60,766 nucleotides of DNA from Vannielia litorea (lineage in GTDB: Bacteria > Pseudomonadota > Alphaproteobacteria > Rhodobacterales > Rhodobacteraceae): positions 1 through 60,766 of the forward strand of contig NZ_QTNQ01000020.1 of assembly GCF_018424695.1 (NCBI RefSeq). Reading direction: 5' to 3'. Of the stretch, positions 9,080 through 18,882 are shown one piece after another (the stretch's first letter is position 1; every line of letters begins with the position of its first letter). The notes beneath the pieces are model-generated. The model saw nothing but the letters and a program-made list of their open reading frames with translations. It was not told the DNA's origin and did not search any database. The translations under genes were made by a program, and so were the position numbers.

Positions 9080-10023
9080 TGCCGAAACACCTCCACCTTG
9101 CAGTTCTCCAGCGGCAGCGCGATCTGACTGTCGCGCAGCGTGACCGCCGCATCGTGGAACCTGTCCGAAATCTCCACCTCCAGCGCGATCCGCCCCAGAT
9201 CGGCGGGGCGGGCCTCGGCGAAGCGCGAAAACGCTTCGAAGCTCTCCTGCGGGTCGAAAGTGACATGGGCAATCCGCACCTCTCCACCCGCTGTTTCCCA
9301 CGACGCCCGGAGAGCCAGTGGGGCTGCGCGGTCGGGCCACGGATCTTCCCAATCCGGCGCGGCGTAAATCTCGCGCTCGCCGTTCAGGCTGTCGATCCAG
9401 AGGTGACGATGCGTGCCGGGGCAGAACACGGACGGCGTCCAGCCAAACCGCCGCCGCCAGCGGCCCCACTGGCCCAGCGGCACCTTGGCCCCCATCACCG
9501 CCGCGCGGCGCGCCTCGGGCAGCGCCCGTGCCCAGCCATCGCGGCAATATCCGGCCAGATCCACCCCCGGCTCTTCCTGCGCCCAGTCCAGCGGCTCCGG
9601 CGCGGCCTGAAACCCCATGACCGACCGGGTGAAGGCGCCGTCGGTGAGCCAGACAACAACATCGCCGCCCGGTGCCATGCCGACCGCAAGCTTTGTCCAC
9701 GCCCCGCGCCGGCCCTCCACCGGGTCGTCGATGCCCTGCGCGAAGAGCCGCGCCAACCGCGAGCGCGGCAGGCTGAAGCTGCCGCCGTAATGCACCCCCT
9801 CCGCCAGCGACAGCCACGACAGCTCAACCCGCTCCGGCAGGGGCTTGTCCGGATCGCCGGTCAGCAGGGTCGATCCCACCGCCCCCCAGCCATTGGCCAC
9901 CGTCCGCCGCAGCGGCAGCGCCAGCCCGCGCGCCTCGCCCTCGGGGAACACGCCGAAATAGGTCAGCTCGGCGGGATAATCGCGTGGCGCGCATTCCGTC
10001 GGCAGCCATGCATGGCGGCTCAT
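9076..10023 (-). CDS. DUF2931 family protein (T6SS-associated, candidate immunity protein)
   Basis: A 315-residue protein with the DUF2931 hallmark: a strand-rich N-terminus with VELSWLSLAEGVHYGGSFSLP (split here near residues 67-87) followed by RSRLARLF, and a cold-spot region GGDVVVWLTD. Genes of this family commonly sit beside Tle-type lipase effectors, where some act as immunity proteins. Unlike many relatives it shows no lipobox or signal peptide, so a periplasmic immunity role is doubtful and a chaperone role is possible. It overlaps both neighbours by 4 nt, which shows tight co-expression with the lipase-like effector and the PAAR protein. Confidence 0.65.
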   Translation of the reverse strand: MSRHAWLPTECAPRDYPAELTYFGVFPEGEARGLALPLRRTVANGWGAVGSTLLTGDPDKPLPERVELSWLSLAEGVHYGGSFSLPRSRLARLFAQGIDDPVEGRRGAWTKLAVGMAPGGDVVVWLTDGAFTRSVMGFQAAPEPLDWAQEEPGVDLAGYCRDGWARALPEARRAAVMGAKVPLGQWGRWRRRFGWTPSVFCPGTHRHLWIDSLNGEREIYAAPDWEDPWPDRAAPLALRASWETAGGEVRIAHVTFDPQESFEAFSRFAEARPADLGRIALEVEISDRFHDAAVTLRDSQIALPLENCKVEVFRQ

Positions 10024-11537
10024 GCGCCCTCTCCCGCGTCATCCTCGGGCAGGCACTGCTCTTCGCTCCAGTCGATCTGCGCGGGCTCCGGGCCGTCCAT
10101 CGGGCCGTTCGCGCCGATGTAGCGGCGCCAGCGCTTGGCCAGCCGCGCCCCTTCTGTCACCCAGTAGGGCCGCATCACGAACTCCATATCGTAGTTGGCC
10201 GACATGTGCAGATAGGTGTTGCGCAGCCAGCCCGCGCGATAGTCGTCCCACTCGATCCACTGGTCGGGCGTCGAGGCCCCGCCGCCCTCGGTGGCCCGGC
10301 AATGATCCATCAGGATGCCGTAGAGCCATGTGAGATCCGGGTGGATGCGGTAGCGGCGCTGGCTCAGTTTCGAGGTGTCGTAAACCACCCCGTGCTCCTG
10401 CGCGAAGGTCGCCATCAGCTGCATCGGCAGCCGCCCGTAGTAGCCATAAACGCGCTTGCGGTGCACCTTTGTCACCACGCCGCCGCCGTGCAGCACGATC
10501 TGGCCGGGCTTGTACCAGCCGCTCTCGATGAGCCAGTTCCTGTCTTCGACCCGGGCCGCCGCCCCGTTGAACAGCCAGTTGCGGGTGGAAAACGCGATGC
10601 TCTTTTCCTCCGCCACCTCGTTGTAGCCGCCGCCGACGTCCGAATGCGCCCCCGGCAGAAATGCCTCGAAGCCGGTGGTCTGGCCCTTGTCGATCGGATT
10701 CAGGGCAAAGCCGTAGCGATATTCCTCCGCTGCGGCGAGATGCACGCAATAGGTGGCGTGGCGCGTCGATCCGAGGCCAAGCTGCTGCCAGTCGTTATCC
10801 TGGTTGAGCGTGCCGAGCGCCGCCACGGTGTCGAACAGCCCCATGAACTCGATCTTGAAAGACCCGGTGATATCGCCCAGCCGCGCCTCCAGCGGCGCCT
10901 TGCCCTCCCGCGCCTCCCAGATGAAGTTGCGCGCGGCGGCCGCGCCCCGGCTGAAGCCGAAGGCGTCAATCTGCAATCGGCTGATCTCGCTCGCGCCGCT
11001 CGATTTGTACCTGGCCCGTGCCTGGTTCACCAACTCGGTGTAGCCCCACTGCACCTTCGCGCGGACGCCGGGCAGGGTGTAGCCGAACCTCGGGTGCCAG
11101 CCGCTGCCGCCCCCCGCCGAAGAGATCGGATCATCCGCGCCGCCCGTGCGCGTGCCGATCCCCTCGATGTAAATCGGAATGTCGTCGTCCACGCCCTCAT
11201 AGGGCAGGTAAAGGTTGTGCAGCAGCGCCACGTTCGACAAGTCCGACTGGTAGCTGTCGCTCCAGTCGCTGGTGTCCTCGCCGCGCTTGCGCGCCTCCTT
11301 GCCCTCGGTGACGTTATACCTGTTGTTGCCCGTACCATCGAAGTAGAGCCCCGCCCGCAGGGTGATCGGCCTGGGCTGGGGCTCCAGCGGCAAGGCGCAC
11401 TCCTGCACCGGCAGCGCGCTCACCTCGCCCGCGTTCGGGTCGTCGGTGCTGTAATCCTCGTCCGGCGGGCTGATGCTGGAGCTGCCGCCGGTGTAGTCGA
11501 TGCCTTCGAAGAAGTCCTCGCTCATCGTGTCGGTCAT
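10020..11537 (-). CDS. DUF2235 / Tle1-like T6SS phospholipase effector
   Basis: The 505-residue protein contains the DUF2235 alpha/beta-hydrolase fold found in Tle1-class type VI effectors. Visible motifs are FDGTGNN (66-72), the nucleophile elbow GFSRG (194-198, Ser196), GLFDTVAAL with Asp235, and LPGAHSDVGGGY with His297, together a plausible Ser-Asp-His triad. The first 55 residues are acidic and low complexity and may be a loading region. It overlaps the upstream and downstream genes by 4 nt. By family, the target would be phospholipids of competing bacteria. The linked PAAR and DUF4123 genes make a secreted toxin much more likely than a housekeeping lipase. Confidence 0.85.
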   Translation of the reverse strand: MTDTMSEDFFEGIDYTGGSSSISPPDEDYSTDDPNAGEVSALPVQECALPLEPQPRPITLRAGLYFDGTGNNRYNVTEGKEARKRGEDTSDWSDSYQSDLSNVALLHNLYLPYEGVDDDIPIYIEGIGTRTGGADDPISSAGGGSGWHPRFGYTLPGVRAKVQWGYTELVNQARARYKSSGASEISRLQIDAFGFSRGAAAARNFIWEAREGKAPLEARLGDITGSFKIEFMGLFDTVAALGTLNQDNDWQQLGLGSTRHATYCVHLAAAEEYRYGFALNPIDKGQTTGFEAFLPGAHSDVGGGYNEVAEEKSIAFSTRNWLFNGAAARVEDRNWLIESGWYKPGQIVLHGGGVVTKVHRKRVYGYYGRLPMQLMATFAQEHGVVYDTSKLSQRRYRIHPDLTWLYGILMDHCRATEGGGASTPDQWIEWDDYRAGWLRNTYLHMSANYDMEFVMRPYWVTEGARLAKRWRRYIGANGPMDGPEPAQIDWSEEQCLPEDDAGEGA

Positions 11538-11926
11538 CGCGCGGCCCTCCGGGCCGGCAGGTCATCGCGCAGCGTCACAAGCTCCGGCACCTCGCCCGTC
11601 AGCACCGCGCGCGTCAGGCGCATCACGCGTTCGTCCTCGGAAAACCCGGCGCGGCGCAACAGGTGCGCCTGCCAGCGGGGCAGGGGGATGGCAAAGCCGG
11701 TGCGCCGGTGCAGCACCATCAGCTTCTGCACGTTGATCTCGGCAAATACCCGGTGGCGCACCGCGAACTGGCTGATCCGGTCGATGTAGCCGCGCAGCGC
11801 ATCCTCGCTCTCCCGTCCCGCCGTATCGGAAAAGGTCTGCCGCAGAAAGGGCAGGCTCTTCTGAACGAACCTCTCGTAGGAGGCGGCAGACAGGCCGGAA
11901 AGCTGTGCATCGGACAATCGAAACAT
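11534..11926 (-). CDS. small helical protein of the T6SS effector operon, unknown function
   Basis: A 130-residue, mostly helical protein that I cannot assign to a named family. It begins MFRLSDAQLSGL, contains an FLRQTF segment near residue 27, and has a basic helix (HRVFAEINVQKLMVLHRRTGF) near the middle. Similar short helical proteins sit beside VgrG/PAAR/DUF4123 genes in other genomes as I recall them, so a chaperone or adaptor role is an inference. It is the first gene of the operon and overlaps the lipase-like gene by 4 nt. The 135-nt divergent region 11927-12061 should contain its promoter. Confidence 0.6.
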   Translation of the reverse strand: MFRLSDAQLSGLSAASYERFVQKSLPFLRQTFSDTAGRESEDALRGYIDRISQFAVRHRVFAEINVQKLMVLHRRTGFAIPLPRWQAHLLRRAGFSEDERVMRLTRAVLTGEVPELVTLRDDLPARRAAR

Positions 11927-12061
11927 GAGTGTGCCTTAAATCAATGGCTTGAGCCTACGCGGCAAGGGCCAGGTGCCGCAAGTGACTTACCCTGTCATGA
12001 CTGCCCCCTTGCGCCCGATGCTTGACGGTGTCAGGCTTTCCCGAAAACCAGGTGATATCCC

Positions 12062-13120
12062 ATGACAAGCTGGCCCGGCCCCCGCATCTTCGACGGACAT
12101 AACGACACGCTGCTGCGAATCCTGCGCGGCCAGATCACGCCCGAGGACGTGGCCCAGGGCCTGCCCGACGGCCATATCGACCTGCCCCGCGCAAGGGCGG
12201 GCGGCTTCGGCGGCGGCTTCTTTGCCATCTTCGTGCCCAGCCCCGCCGACAAGGCGGTGCGCTACGAGGTGATGGAGCATCCGCCCTACGATCTGCCCCT
12301 GCCAGACCCGATCCCCCAGCCCGAGGCGTGGGATTTCGTGATGCGCGGCTTCGAGGCGCTCACCGGGCTGGAGCAGGCCGGGGCGATCACGCTTTGCCGC
12401 ACCGCGGGCGAGATCGAAGAGGCCCTGAAGGGCGACACCATGGCCGCCGTTGCCCATATCGAGGGCGCCGAGGCCGTGAGCGAAAGCTGCGTCGAGCTGG
12501 AAGAGCTGCATGCCATGGGCCTGCGCTCGCTCGGCCCCGTGTGGTCGCGGCCCACGGTCTTCGGCGAGGGCGTGCCGTTTCGCTACCCCTCCACCGGTGA
12601 CATCGGTGGCGGGCTGACCGAGGCGGGAAAGCGCCTTGTCGCCGAGTGCAACCGGCTGAAGATCATGCTCGATCTGAGCCACTTGAACGAGCAAGGGGTG
12701 GATGACATCGCCGCGCTGTCAGATGCGCCGCTGGTGGCCACCCACTCCAACGCTCATGCCGTCACGCCGCACTCGCGCAACCTCACCGAGCGCCAGCTTG
12801 AGCAGATCGCCGAGAGCGGCGGCATGGTCGGCATCAACTACGCCTCAGCCTTCCTGCGGCCCGACGGAAAGATGCTGGCGGAGTTTTCGCTTGACCTCAT
12901 GATGCGTCACCTTGACCATCTGATAAAATTTCTCGGCGAGGACGGCGTGGGCTTCGGCTCCGATTTCGACGGCGCGCTCGTTCCCGAAGAGATCAAGGAT
13001 TGTGCAGGGCTGGTCAATCTCAGGGCCGCATTGCGCAAACACGGGGTGGACGATGCACTGATGAACAAGTTGGCCCACGGTAACTGGTTGCGCGTGTTGC
13101 GCGCCACGTGGGGAAAGTAG
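12062..13120 (+). CDS. membrane dipeptidase (peptidase M19)
   Basis: A 352-residue zinc-dependent dipeptidase of the renal dipeptidase family, hydrolysing dipeptides including those with a D-residue. Metal and substrate motifs are visible: FDGHNDTLLR (12-21), HIEGAE (about 137-142), DLSHLNEQG (about 205-213), ATHSNAHAVTPHSRN (about 226-240) and GSDFDG near the C-terminus. There is no signal peptide, so it is probably cytoplasmic. It stands directly upstream of a dipeptide ABC importer on the same strand, which suggests that imported dipeptides are hydrolysed by it. Confidence 0.9.
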   Translation: MTSWPGPRIFDGHNDTLLRILRGQITPEDVAQGLPDGHIDLPRARAGGFGGGFFAIFVPSPADKAVRYEVMEHPPYDLPLPDPIPQPEAWDFVMRGFEALTGLEQAGAITLCRTAGEIEEALKGDTMAAVAHIEGAEAVSESCVELEELHAMGLRSLGPVWSRPTVFGEGVPFRYPSTGDIGGGLTEAGKRLVAECNRLKIMLDLSHLNEQGVDDIAALSDAPLVATHSNAHAVTPHSRNLTERQLEQIAESGGMVGINYASAFLRPDGKMLAEFSLDLMMRHLDHLIKFLGEDGVGFGSDFDGALVPEEIKDCAGLVNLRAALRKHGVDDALMNKLAHGNWLRVLRATWGK

Positions 13121-13179
13121 CGCCATCCATAATGAGGCGGCAGGCAAATGACCGCATCAACAACAGGGAGTTCCAAACC

Positions 13180-14778
13180 ATGAAACATCGCAACTTGCTG
13201 CGAACAACAGCCATCGTGGCCGCGCTGATGGGCGGGGTGGCCGCCCCGGTGATGGCCGAGACGCCGCCCAACATGCTGGTGATCGCCAACCGGATCGACG
13301 ACATCAAGACCTTCGACCCGGCAGAGAGCTTCGAGTTCGCCGGCGCCGACGTGTCGCGCAACGTCTACCAGAAGCTTGTCAACTTCGACCCGATGGACCT
13401 CGACGCAGGCTACCAGCCCGACATCGCCGAGAGCTGGGAAGTGGCCGAGGACGGAAAGTCGATCACCTTCACCATCGCCGAGGGCAACACCTTCTCCTCC
13501 GGCAATCCGGTGCGCGCCGAAGACGTGGTCTTCTCGCTGACCCGTGCCGTGAAGCTCGACAAGACGCCCTCCTTCATCCTCACCCAGTTCGGCTTCACCC
13601 CCGACAACGTGGACGAGATGATCACCGCCGACGGCAACACGGTGACGATCAAGCTCGACAAGGAATACGCCGTTTCCTTCGTGCTCAACTGCCTGACTGC
13701 CACCATCGGCGGCATCGTCGACATGGAAACCGCCATGGCCAACGAGGTTGACGGCGACATGGGCAACGAGTGGCTGCGCACCAACACCGCCGGCTCCGGC
13801 CCCTACAAGGTGATGGAGTGGAAGCCGAACGAAAGCGTCCTGATGGACCTCAACCCCAACTTCGCCGGTGAAAAGCCCGCGATGGAACGGGTGATCGTGC
13901 AGCACATCCAGGAAAGCGCCACCCAGCGCCTTCAGCTTGAGCGCGGCGACATCGACGTGGCCCGCAACCTCTCGCCCGAAGACGTAGCCGGGCTTGAGGG
14001 TGTCGAGGGCGTGAAGATCGTCGACGAACTGCGCGGACGGCTGATGTATTTCTCGGCCAACCAGAAGAACGAGATGCTCTCGGACCCGAAGGTGCTCGAG
14101 GCGCTCAAGCTGGCGACCGACTACGAGGGCATGGCGAACAGCTTCCTCAAAGGCCAGTATACCGTGCATCAGGCCTTCCTGCCGCTGACCTTCCTCGGCG
14201 CGCTGGAAGACAAGCCCTTCTCCTACGACATGGACGCCGCCAAGGCCGCGCTGGCTGAGTCGGGCCACCCCGATTGCGGACCGATCAAGATTTCGGTGCG
14301 GGAGGCGCAGGAGCGGCTCGACATCGCCCAGTCGCTCCAGAACACATGGGGCCAGCTTGGTTGCGACATCGAGCTTGTCGTCGGCACCGGCGCCCAGACG
14401 CTGGATCGCTACCGCGCGCGCGAGCACGATATCTACCTCGGCGCATGGGGCCCGGATTATCCCGACCCCAACACCAACGCGGGCACCTTCGCCTACAACC
14501 CCGACAACTCCGACGAGGCAGGGGCCACCGGCCTGCTGGCCTGGCGGAATGCCTGGGACGCGGGCCCGATGAGCGACGCCACCCTCGCCGCGGTTCAGGA
14601 GAACGACACCGACGCCCGGCGCGAGATGTATTTGGAGATCCAGAAGGAGCACCAGCAGGTTTCGCCCTTCGGCGTGATGTTCCAGCAGATCGAGCAGAAC
14701 GGCATGGGTGCAAGCGTCGAAAACTTCGTCGCCGGTGGGGCAACCACCGCTGTCTCCTACTGGGTCATCACCAAGTAA
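13180..14778 (+). CDS. dipeptide/oligopeptide ABC transporter substrate-binding protein
   Basis: This periplasmic SBP family 5 protein captures peptides for the permeases that follow. The start at 13180 (MKHRNLLRTTAIVAAL) gives a signal peptide cut after about residue 24 (VMAET) and 532 residues; the upstream in-frame extension is discounted. Family features include FDPAESFEFAGADVSRNVY, the FTIAEGNTFSSGNPV segment and YLGAWGPDYPDPNTNAG near residue 426. It follows the dipeptidase gene by 59 nt, within the same predicted operon. Confidence 0.92.
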   Translation: MKHRNLLRTTAIVAALMGGVAAPVMAETPPNMLVIANRIDDIKTFDPAESFEFAGADVSRNVYQKLVNFDPMDLDAGYQPDIAESWEVAEDGKSITFTIAEGNTFSSGNPVRAEDVVFSLTRAVKLDKTPSFILTQFGFTPDNVDEMITADGNTVTIKLDKEYAVSFVLNCLTATIGGIVDMETAMANEVDGDMGNEWLRTNTAGSGPYKVMEWKPNESVLMDLNPNFAGEKPAMERVIVQHIQESATQRLQLERGDIDVARNLSPEDVAGLEGVEGVKIVDELRGRLMYFSANQKNEMLSDPKVLEALKLATDYEGMANSFLKGQYTVHQAFLPLTFLGALEDKPFSYDMDAAKAALAESGHPDCGPIKISVREAQERLDIAQSLQNTWGQLGCDIELVVGTGAQTLDRYRAREHDIYLGAWGPDYPDPNTNAGTFAYNPDNSDEAGATGLLAWRNAWDAGPMSDATLAAVQENDTDARREMYLEIQKEHQQVSPFGVMFQQIEQNGMGASVENFVAGGATTAVSYWVITK

Positions 14779-14790
14779 GTGCCCCTGTAA

Positions 14791-15849
14791 GTGTCAGAGA
14801 TTTCACAAACCCGGGACGGCCAGCAGGGCCTGGCCGTCCCCCCTTGGCTCAAGAAGCTGGTCGCCACCCTGCTGACGGTGGCGGTCACCTTGTTGGGCCT
14901 CCTCTTCGTGACCTTCATGATCGGTCGCGTCATGCCGATCGACCCGGTTCTGGCCGTCATCGGCGAGCGGGCGACACAGGCGCAATACGATGCGGCCTTC
15001 AAGGAGTTGGGCCTCGACAAGAGCCTGCTGGAGCAGTTCCTCATCTACGTCCGCGATGTGCTCTCGGGCGATTTCGGCAAATCCATCCGCACCGGTCAGG
15101 AGGTGACAACCGACATCGCCCGCGTCTTCCCCGCCACGCTGGAACTGGCGACGCTGGGCACGGTGATCGGCATCGTGCTGGGCGTGCCGCTGGGCGTGAT
15201 GGCCGCCGTCTACCGGGGCTCGTGGATCGACCAGCTGGCCCGTTTCGTGGGCCTCATCGGCTACTCCATGCCGATCTTCTGGCTCGGCCTCGTGGGCCTG
15301 CTGATCTTCTACGGCATATTGGACTGGGTCGAAGGCCCGGGGCGCCTCGGGGTGTTCTACCAGGGCCTCGTGCCCGAGCGGACAGGGCTGTTGCTGGTGG
15401 ACAGCGCCATCGCGGGGGACTGGACGGTGTTCAAGAATGCCTTCGGCCACATCATCCTGCCCGCCTCGCTGCTGGGGTATTATTCGCTGGCCTACATCAG
15501 CCGGATGACCCGCAGCTTCATGCTGGAACAGCTCAACTCGGAGTATGTGACGACCGCGCGGGTGAAGGGCCTCAGTGAGCGCAAGGTGATCTGGCGCCAT
15601 GCCTTCCGCAACATCCGCATCCAGCTCATCACCGTGATCGCGCTGGCCTATGCCAACCTGCTGGAGGGCTCGGTGCTGACCGAGATCATCTTCGCCTGGC
15701 CGGGGCTCGGCAGCTACATCACCACCTCGCTGCTGGCCAATGACATGAACTCGGTGCTCGGCGGCACGGTGGTGATCGGCACCATCTTCGTGGCGCTCAA
15801 CATCTTCTCCGATCTGCTCTACCGCGTCTTCGACCCGAGGGCGAAATGA
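14791..15849 (+). CDS. peptide ABC transporter permease (DppB-type)
   Basis: A 352-residue inner-membrane permease of the DppB/OppB group. The start is a GTG at 14791, 12 nt after the preceding stop. It has a long first helix (near residues 30-50), the family's periplasmic loop (ERATQAQYDAAFKELGLD) and the EAA loop near the C-terminus (YVTTARVKGLSERKVIWRHA). It pairs with the DppC-type permease downstream, 64 nt away. That gap holds a short 6-bp hairpin (GGGGTC/GACCCC) of unknown importance. Confidence 0.92.
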   Translation: MSEISQTRDGQQGLAVPPWLKKLVATLLTVAVTLLGLLFVTFMIGRVMPIDPVLAVIGERATQAQYDAAFKELGLDKSLLEQFLIYVRDVLSGDFGKSIRTGQEVTTDIARVFPATLELATLGTVIGIVLGVPLGVMAAVYRGSWIDQLARFVGLIGYSMPIFWLGLVGLLIFYGILDWVEGPGRLGVFYQGLVPERTGLLLVDSAIAGDWTVFKNAFGHIILPASLLGYYSLAYISRMTRSFMLEQLNSEYVTTARVKGLSERKVIWRHAFRNIRIQLITVIALAYANLLEGSVLTEIIFAWPGLGSYITTSLLANDMNSVLGGTVVIGTIFVALNIFSDLLYRVFDPRAK

Positions 15850-15913
15850 GGGCGGCGCAGCTCATCGGGGTCTTGCCTCACGGCGCGACCCCTCTTCGCA
15901 GCCGGGAGGGCGC

Positions 15914-16846
15914 ATGACCGAACTTCCGAACCCCCAGCCCAAGCCCGGCTGGCGCGAATGGCTTCTGACCGATGCCCCCGCCTCGCGCGGGCAGGCGCGG
16001 GCGGCGGCGTGGTATGCTGGCTGGCTCGCCCTGCGCGGCAACACGCTGGCCATGTTCGGCCTGCTGGTTCTGCTCTTTCTGATCCTCTGTGCCCTCTTCG
16101 CGCCGCTGCTCGCCAGCCAGGACCCCTTCGTGCAAGACCTCGGCGCGCGCCTGCTGCCGCCGGGCAGCGAAGGCTACATCTTCGGCACCGACAGCCTGGG
16201 CCGTGATATCTATTCCCGCCTGCTCTACGGCGCGCGCATCTCGCTTTATATCGTGGCGCTGGTGGCGCTGGTGGCCCCGCTGCTGGGCCTCATCATCGGC
16301 ACCATCGCGGGCTACGCGGGCGGCTGGGTGGACGTGGTGCTGATGCGCTTCACCGACATTTTCCTCGCCTTCCCCCGGCTGATCCTCGCGCTGGCCTTCG
16401 TGGCGGCGCTGGGCGCAGGCATCGAGAACGCGGTGCTCGCCATCTCGCTCACCGCCTGGCCGCCCTATGCGCGGATCGCCCGGGCCGAAACGCTGACGAT
16501 CCGCAACTCCGACTACATCCACGCGATCCGCCTGCAAGGGGCGGGGCCGGTGCGGATCATCACCCGCCACGTCTGGCCGCTCTGCATCTCGTCGCTGGTC
16601 ATCCGCGTCACGCTCGACATGGCCGGAATCATCCTCACCGCCGCCGGCCTCGGCTTCCTCGGCCTCGGCGCGCAGCCGCCCTCGCCGGAATGGGGGGCGA
16701 TGGTGTCGGAGGGGCGCAAGTACATTCTCGATCACTGGTGGGTGGCGACCATCCCTGGGCTGGCGATCTTCGCCATCAGCCTCGCCTTCAACCTGCTGGG
16801 CGACGGGCTGCGCGATGTGCTGGATCCGAAGGAGAGCAAGTCGTGA
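15914..16846 (+). CDS. peptide ABC transporter permease (DppC-type)
   Basis: A 310-residue second permease of the importer. It has an N-terminal cytoplasmic segment (about 1-40), then the DppC signature FGTDSLGRDIYSRLLYGAR (about 91-109), further helices, and the EAA loop YIHAIRLQGAGPVRIITRHV near 200. The start ATG follows GGGAGGGCGC. It is the last gene before a 171-nt intercistronic region with a large inverted repeat. Confidence 0.92.
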   Translation: MTELPNPQPKPGWREWLLTDAPASRGQARAAAWYAGWLALRGNTLAMFGLLVLLFLILCALFAPLLASQDPFVQDLGARLLPPGSEGYIFGTDSLGRDIYSRLLYGARISLYIVALVALVAPLLGLIIGTIAGYAGGWVDVVLMRFTDIFLAFPRLILALAFVAALGAGIENAVLAISLTAWPPYARIARAETLTIRNSDYIHAIRLQGAGPVRIITRHVWPLCISSLVIRVTLDMAGIILTAAGLGFLGLGAQPPSPEWGAMVSEGRKYILDHWWVATIPGLAIFAISLAFNLLGDGLRDVLDPKESKS

Positions 16847-16860
16847 CGCACAGAGATGAG

Positions 16861-16987
16861 GGCAGCGCCCGCACCGCACGGGGCGGCCCGAATGGCAGAC
16901 CAACGGCCCCAAAGTCCCCGACGCCTGCGCATGGCACCTTCCTCGCCAAAAGCGCCCGCCCCGTGGGGGGGCGGTGCGGGCGCTGCC
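16861..16987. repeat. long inverted repeat between the permease and ATPase genes
   Basis: The 17-nt arm at 16861-16877 (starting GGCAGCGCCC) is perfectly complementary to 16971-16987. The pairing continues with ACGGGGCGG (16878-16886) against CCGCCCCGT (16956-16964), leaving a GGGGGG bulge on the right arm. In RNA this is a very stable structure of about 26 bp closing a loop of roughly 70 nt. No T-run follows. A transcript-stability or processing element, or a genomic repeat of REP type, are both possible. Confidence 0.75.
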
Positions 16988-17003
16988 CGGCGTGCCGCCG
17001 GGC
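16985..17003 (+). repeat. 8-bp hairpin abutting the ATPase-gene ribosome binding site
   Basis: GCCCGGCG (16985-16992) pairs perfectly with CGCCGGGC (16996-17003) across a 3-nt loop. The AGGAGG of the following gene starts at 17004, directly after the stem. It shares three bases with the right arm of the larger inverted repeat, so the two folds compete slightly at their junction. It may keep the ribosome binding site open or influence initiation. Confidence 0.6.
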
Positions 17004-17017
17004 AGGAGGCATCTGTT

Positions 17018-17871
17018 ATGTCTGACACCCTGCTCGACGTCGAAAACCTCTGGGTGAAGTTCCCCACCCGCAACGGCATCTTCGATGCGGTGCGCGGCAT
17101 CTCCTTTTCCCTCGGGCGCGAGCGGCTCGGCATCGTGGGCGAAAGCGGCTCGGGCAAGTCGATGACCGGGCGCGCGGTGCTCAAGCTCATCCGCAAGCCC
17201 GGCTTCGTGGAGGCCGACCGGATGGTGATGGGCGGGACCGACCTGCTCACCGCGACCGAGAAGGACATGCGCGCCATCCGGGGCCGCCACGCCGCGATGA
17301 TCATGCAGGACCCGAAGTTTTCGCTGAACCCGGTGATGACCGTGGAGCAGCAGATGGTCGAGGCCCTGACCACCCATGAGAAGGTGAGCAAGCGCGAGGC
17401 CCGCACCCGCGCGCTGGAAATGCTCGACGCGGTGGCGATCCGCGAGCCAGAGCGGGTGCTGAAGCTCTATCCCCACGAGGTCTCCGGCGGCATGGGCCAG
17501 CGGATCATGATCGCGATGATGCTGATCCCCGATCCAGAGATCCTCATCGCCGACGAGCCCACCTCGGCGCTGGATGTCTCGGTGCAGCTTCAGGTGCTGG
17601 AGATCATGGACAAGCTGGTGAAAGACCGGGGCATGGGGCTGATCTTCATCAGCCACGATCTCAACCTCGTGGCCAATTTCTGCGACCGGGTGGCGGTGAT
17701 GTATGCCGGGCGGATCGTGGAGGTCTGCGAGGCGGGCAAGTTGCACGAGGCGCAGCACCCCTACACCCGCGGCCTGCTCAATGCCGTGCCCGACCTCGAA
17801 CATCCCCGCGAGCGTCTGGAGGTGCTGGAGCGTGACCCGGCCTGGCGGGAGACACCTTCGGTGAGTGCAAG

Positions 17872-17875
<4 letters not shown>
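17018..17875 (+). CDS. peptide ABC transporter ATP-binding protein (DppD-type)
   Basis: A 285-residue cytoplasmic ATPase. The start is the ATG at 17018 (MSDTLLDVENLWVKF) after AGGAGG; the in-frame upstream extension runs through the inverted repeat and is not credible. It has Walker A GESGSGKSM, a Q-loop MQDP, the signature VSGGMGQR, Walker B LIADEPTSALD and the H-loop ISHD. Its C-terminus has the oligopeptide-specific HPYTRGLLNAVP tail. The stop overlaps the DppF-type gene by 4 nt. Confidence 0.93.
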
Positions 17876-18657
<782 letters not shown>

Positions 18658-18663
18658 AGGATC

Positions 18664-18683
18664 GGGCCGCACGCGGGCGGCCC
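18664..18683 (+). terminator. terminator-like hairpin after the peptide transporter operon
   Basis: GGGCCGC (18664-18670) pairs with GCGGCCC (18677-18683). It begins six bases after the ATPase stop codon. The downstream sequence (TTGAGTATTTGC) is AT-richer but lacks a pure T-run. From memory, similar TTGAGTATTT tracts often follow hairpins in roseobacter genomes. The rest of 18684-18882 holds no ORF or clear site that I can see. Confidence 0.5.
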
Positions 18684-18882
18684 CTGCGGGATTGAGTATT
18701 TGCAGCAAGAAAATGCAGCAGGATGCGCTCCGTTTCTGCGGGCGCACAAATATCAGGCAGCGCGCCCGAGGATTGCGCAGGGCCGAAGCGCGGGGACTTG
18801 AGGCACACATCAGGCCTCGCCACCGCTTGCTGGCCGCTGCGCTGCAGCATAGGCATGGGCGGCCAAACCGGATTGCCTATAG

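Noticed and set aside
7897..11926. A complete type VI secretion system.
   Set aside because: Only effector, tip and adaptor-type genes are present. No VgrG, Hcp, sheath, baseplate or membrane-complex gene is in the window.
12907..14652. A 581-codon minus-strand open frame opposite the peptide-binding protein gene.
   Set aside because: The coding strand has a signal peptide and SBP family motifs; the antisense frame has none.
16861..16987. Terminal inverted repeats of a small mobile element.
   Set aside because: The enclosed 93 nt hold no gene, and no flanking direct repeat is evident. A hairpin element in mRNA is simpler.
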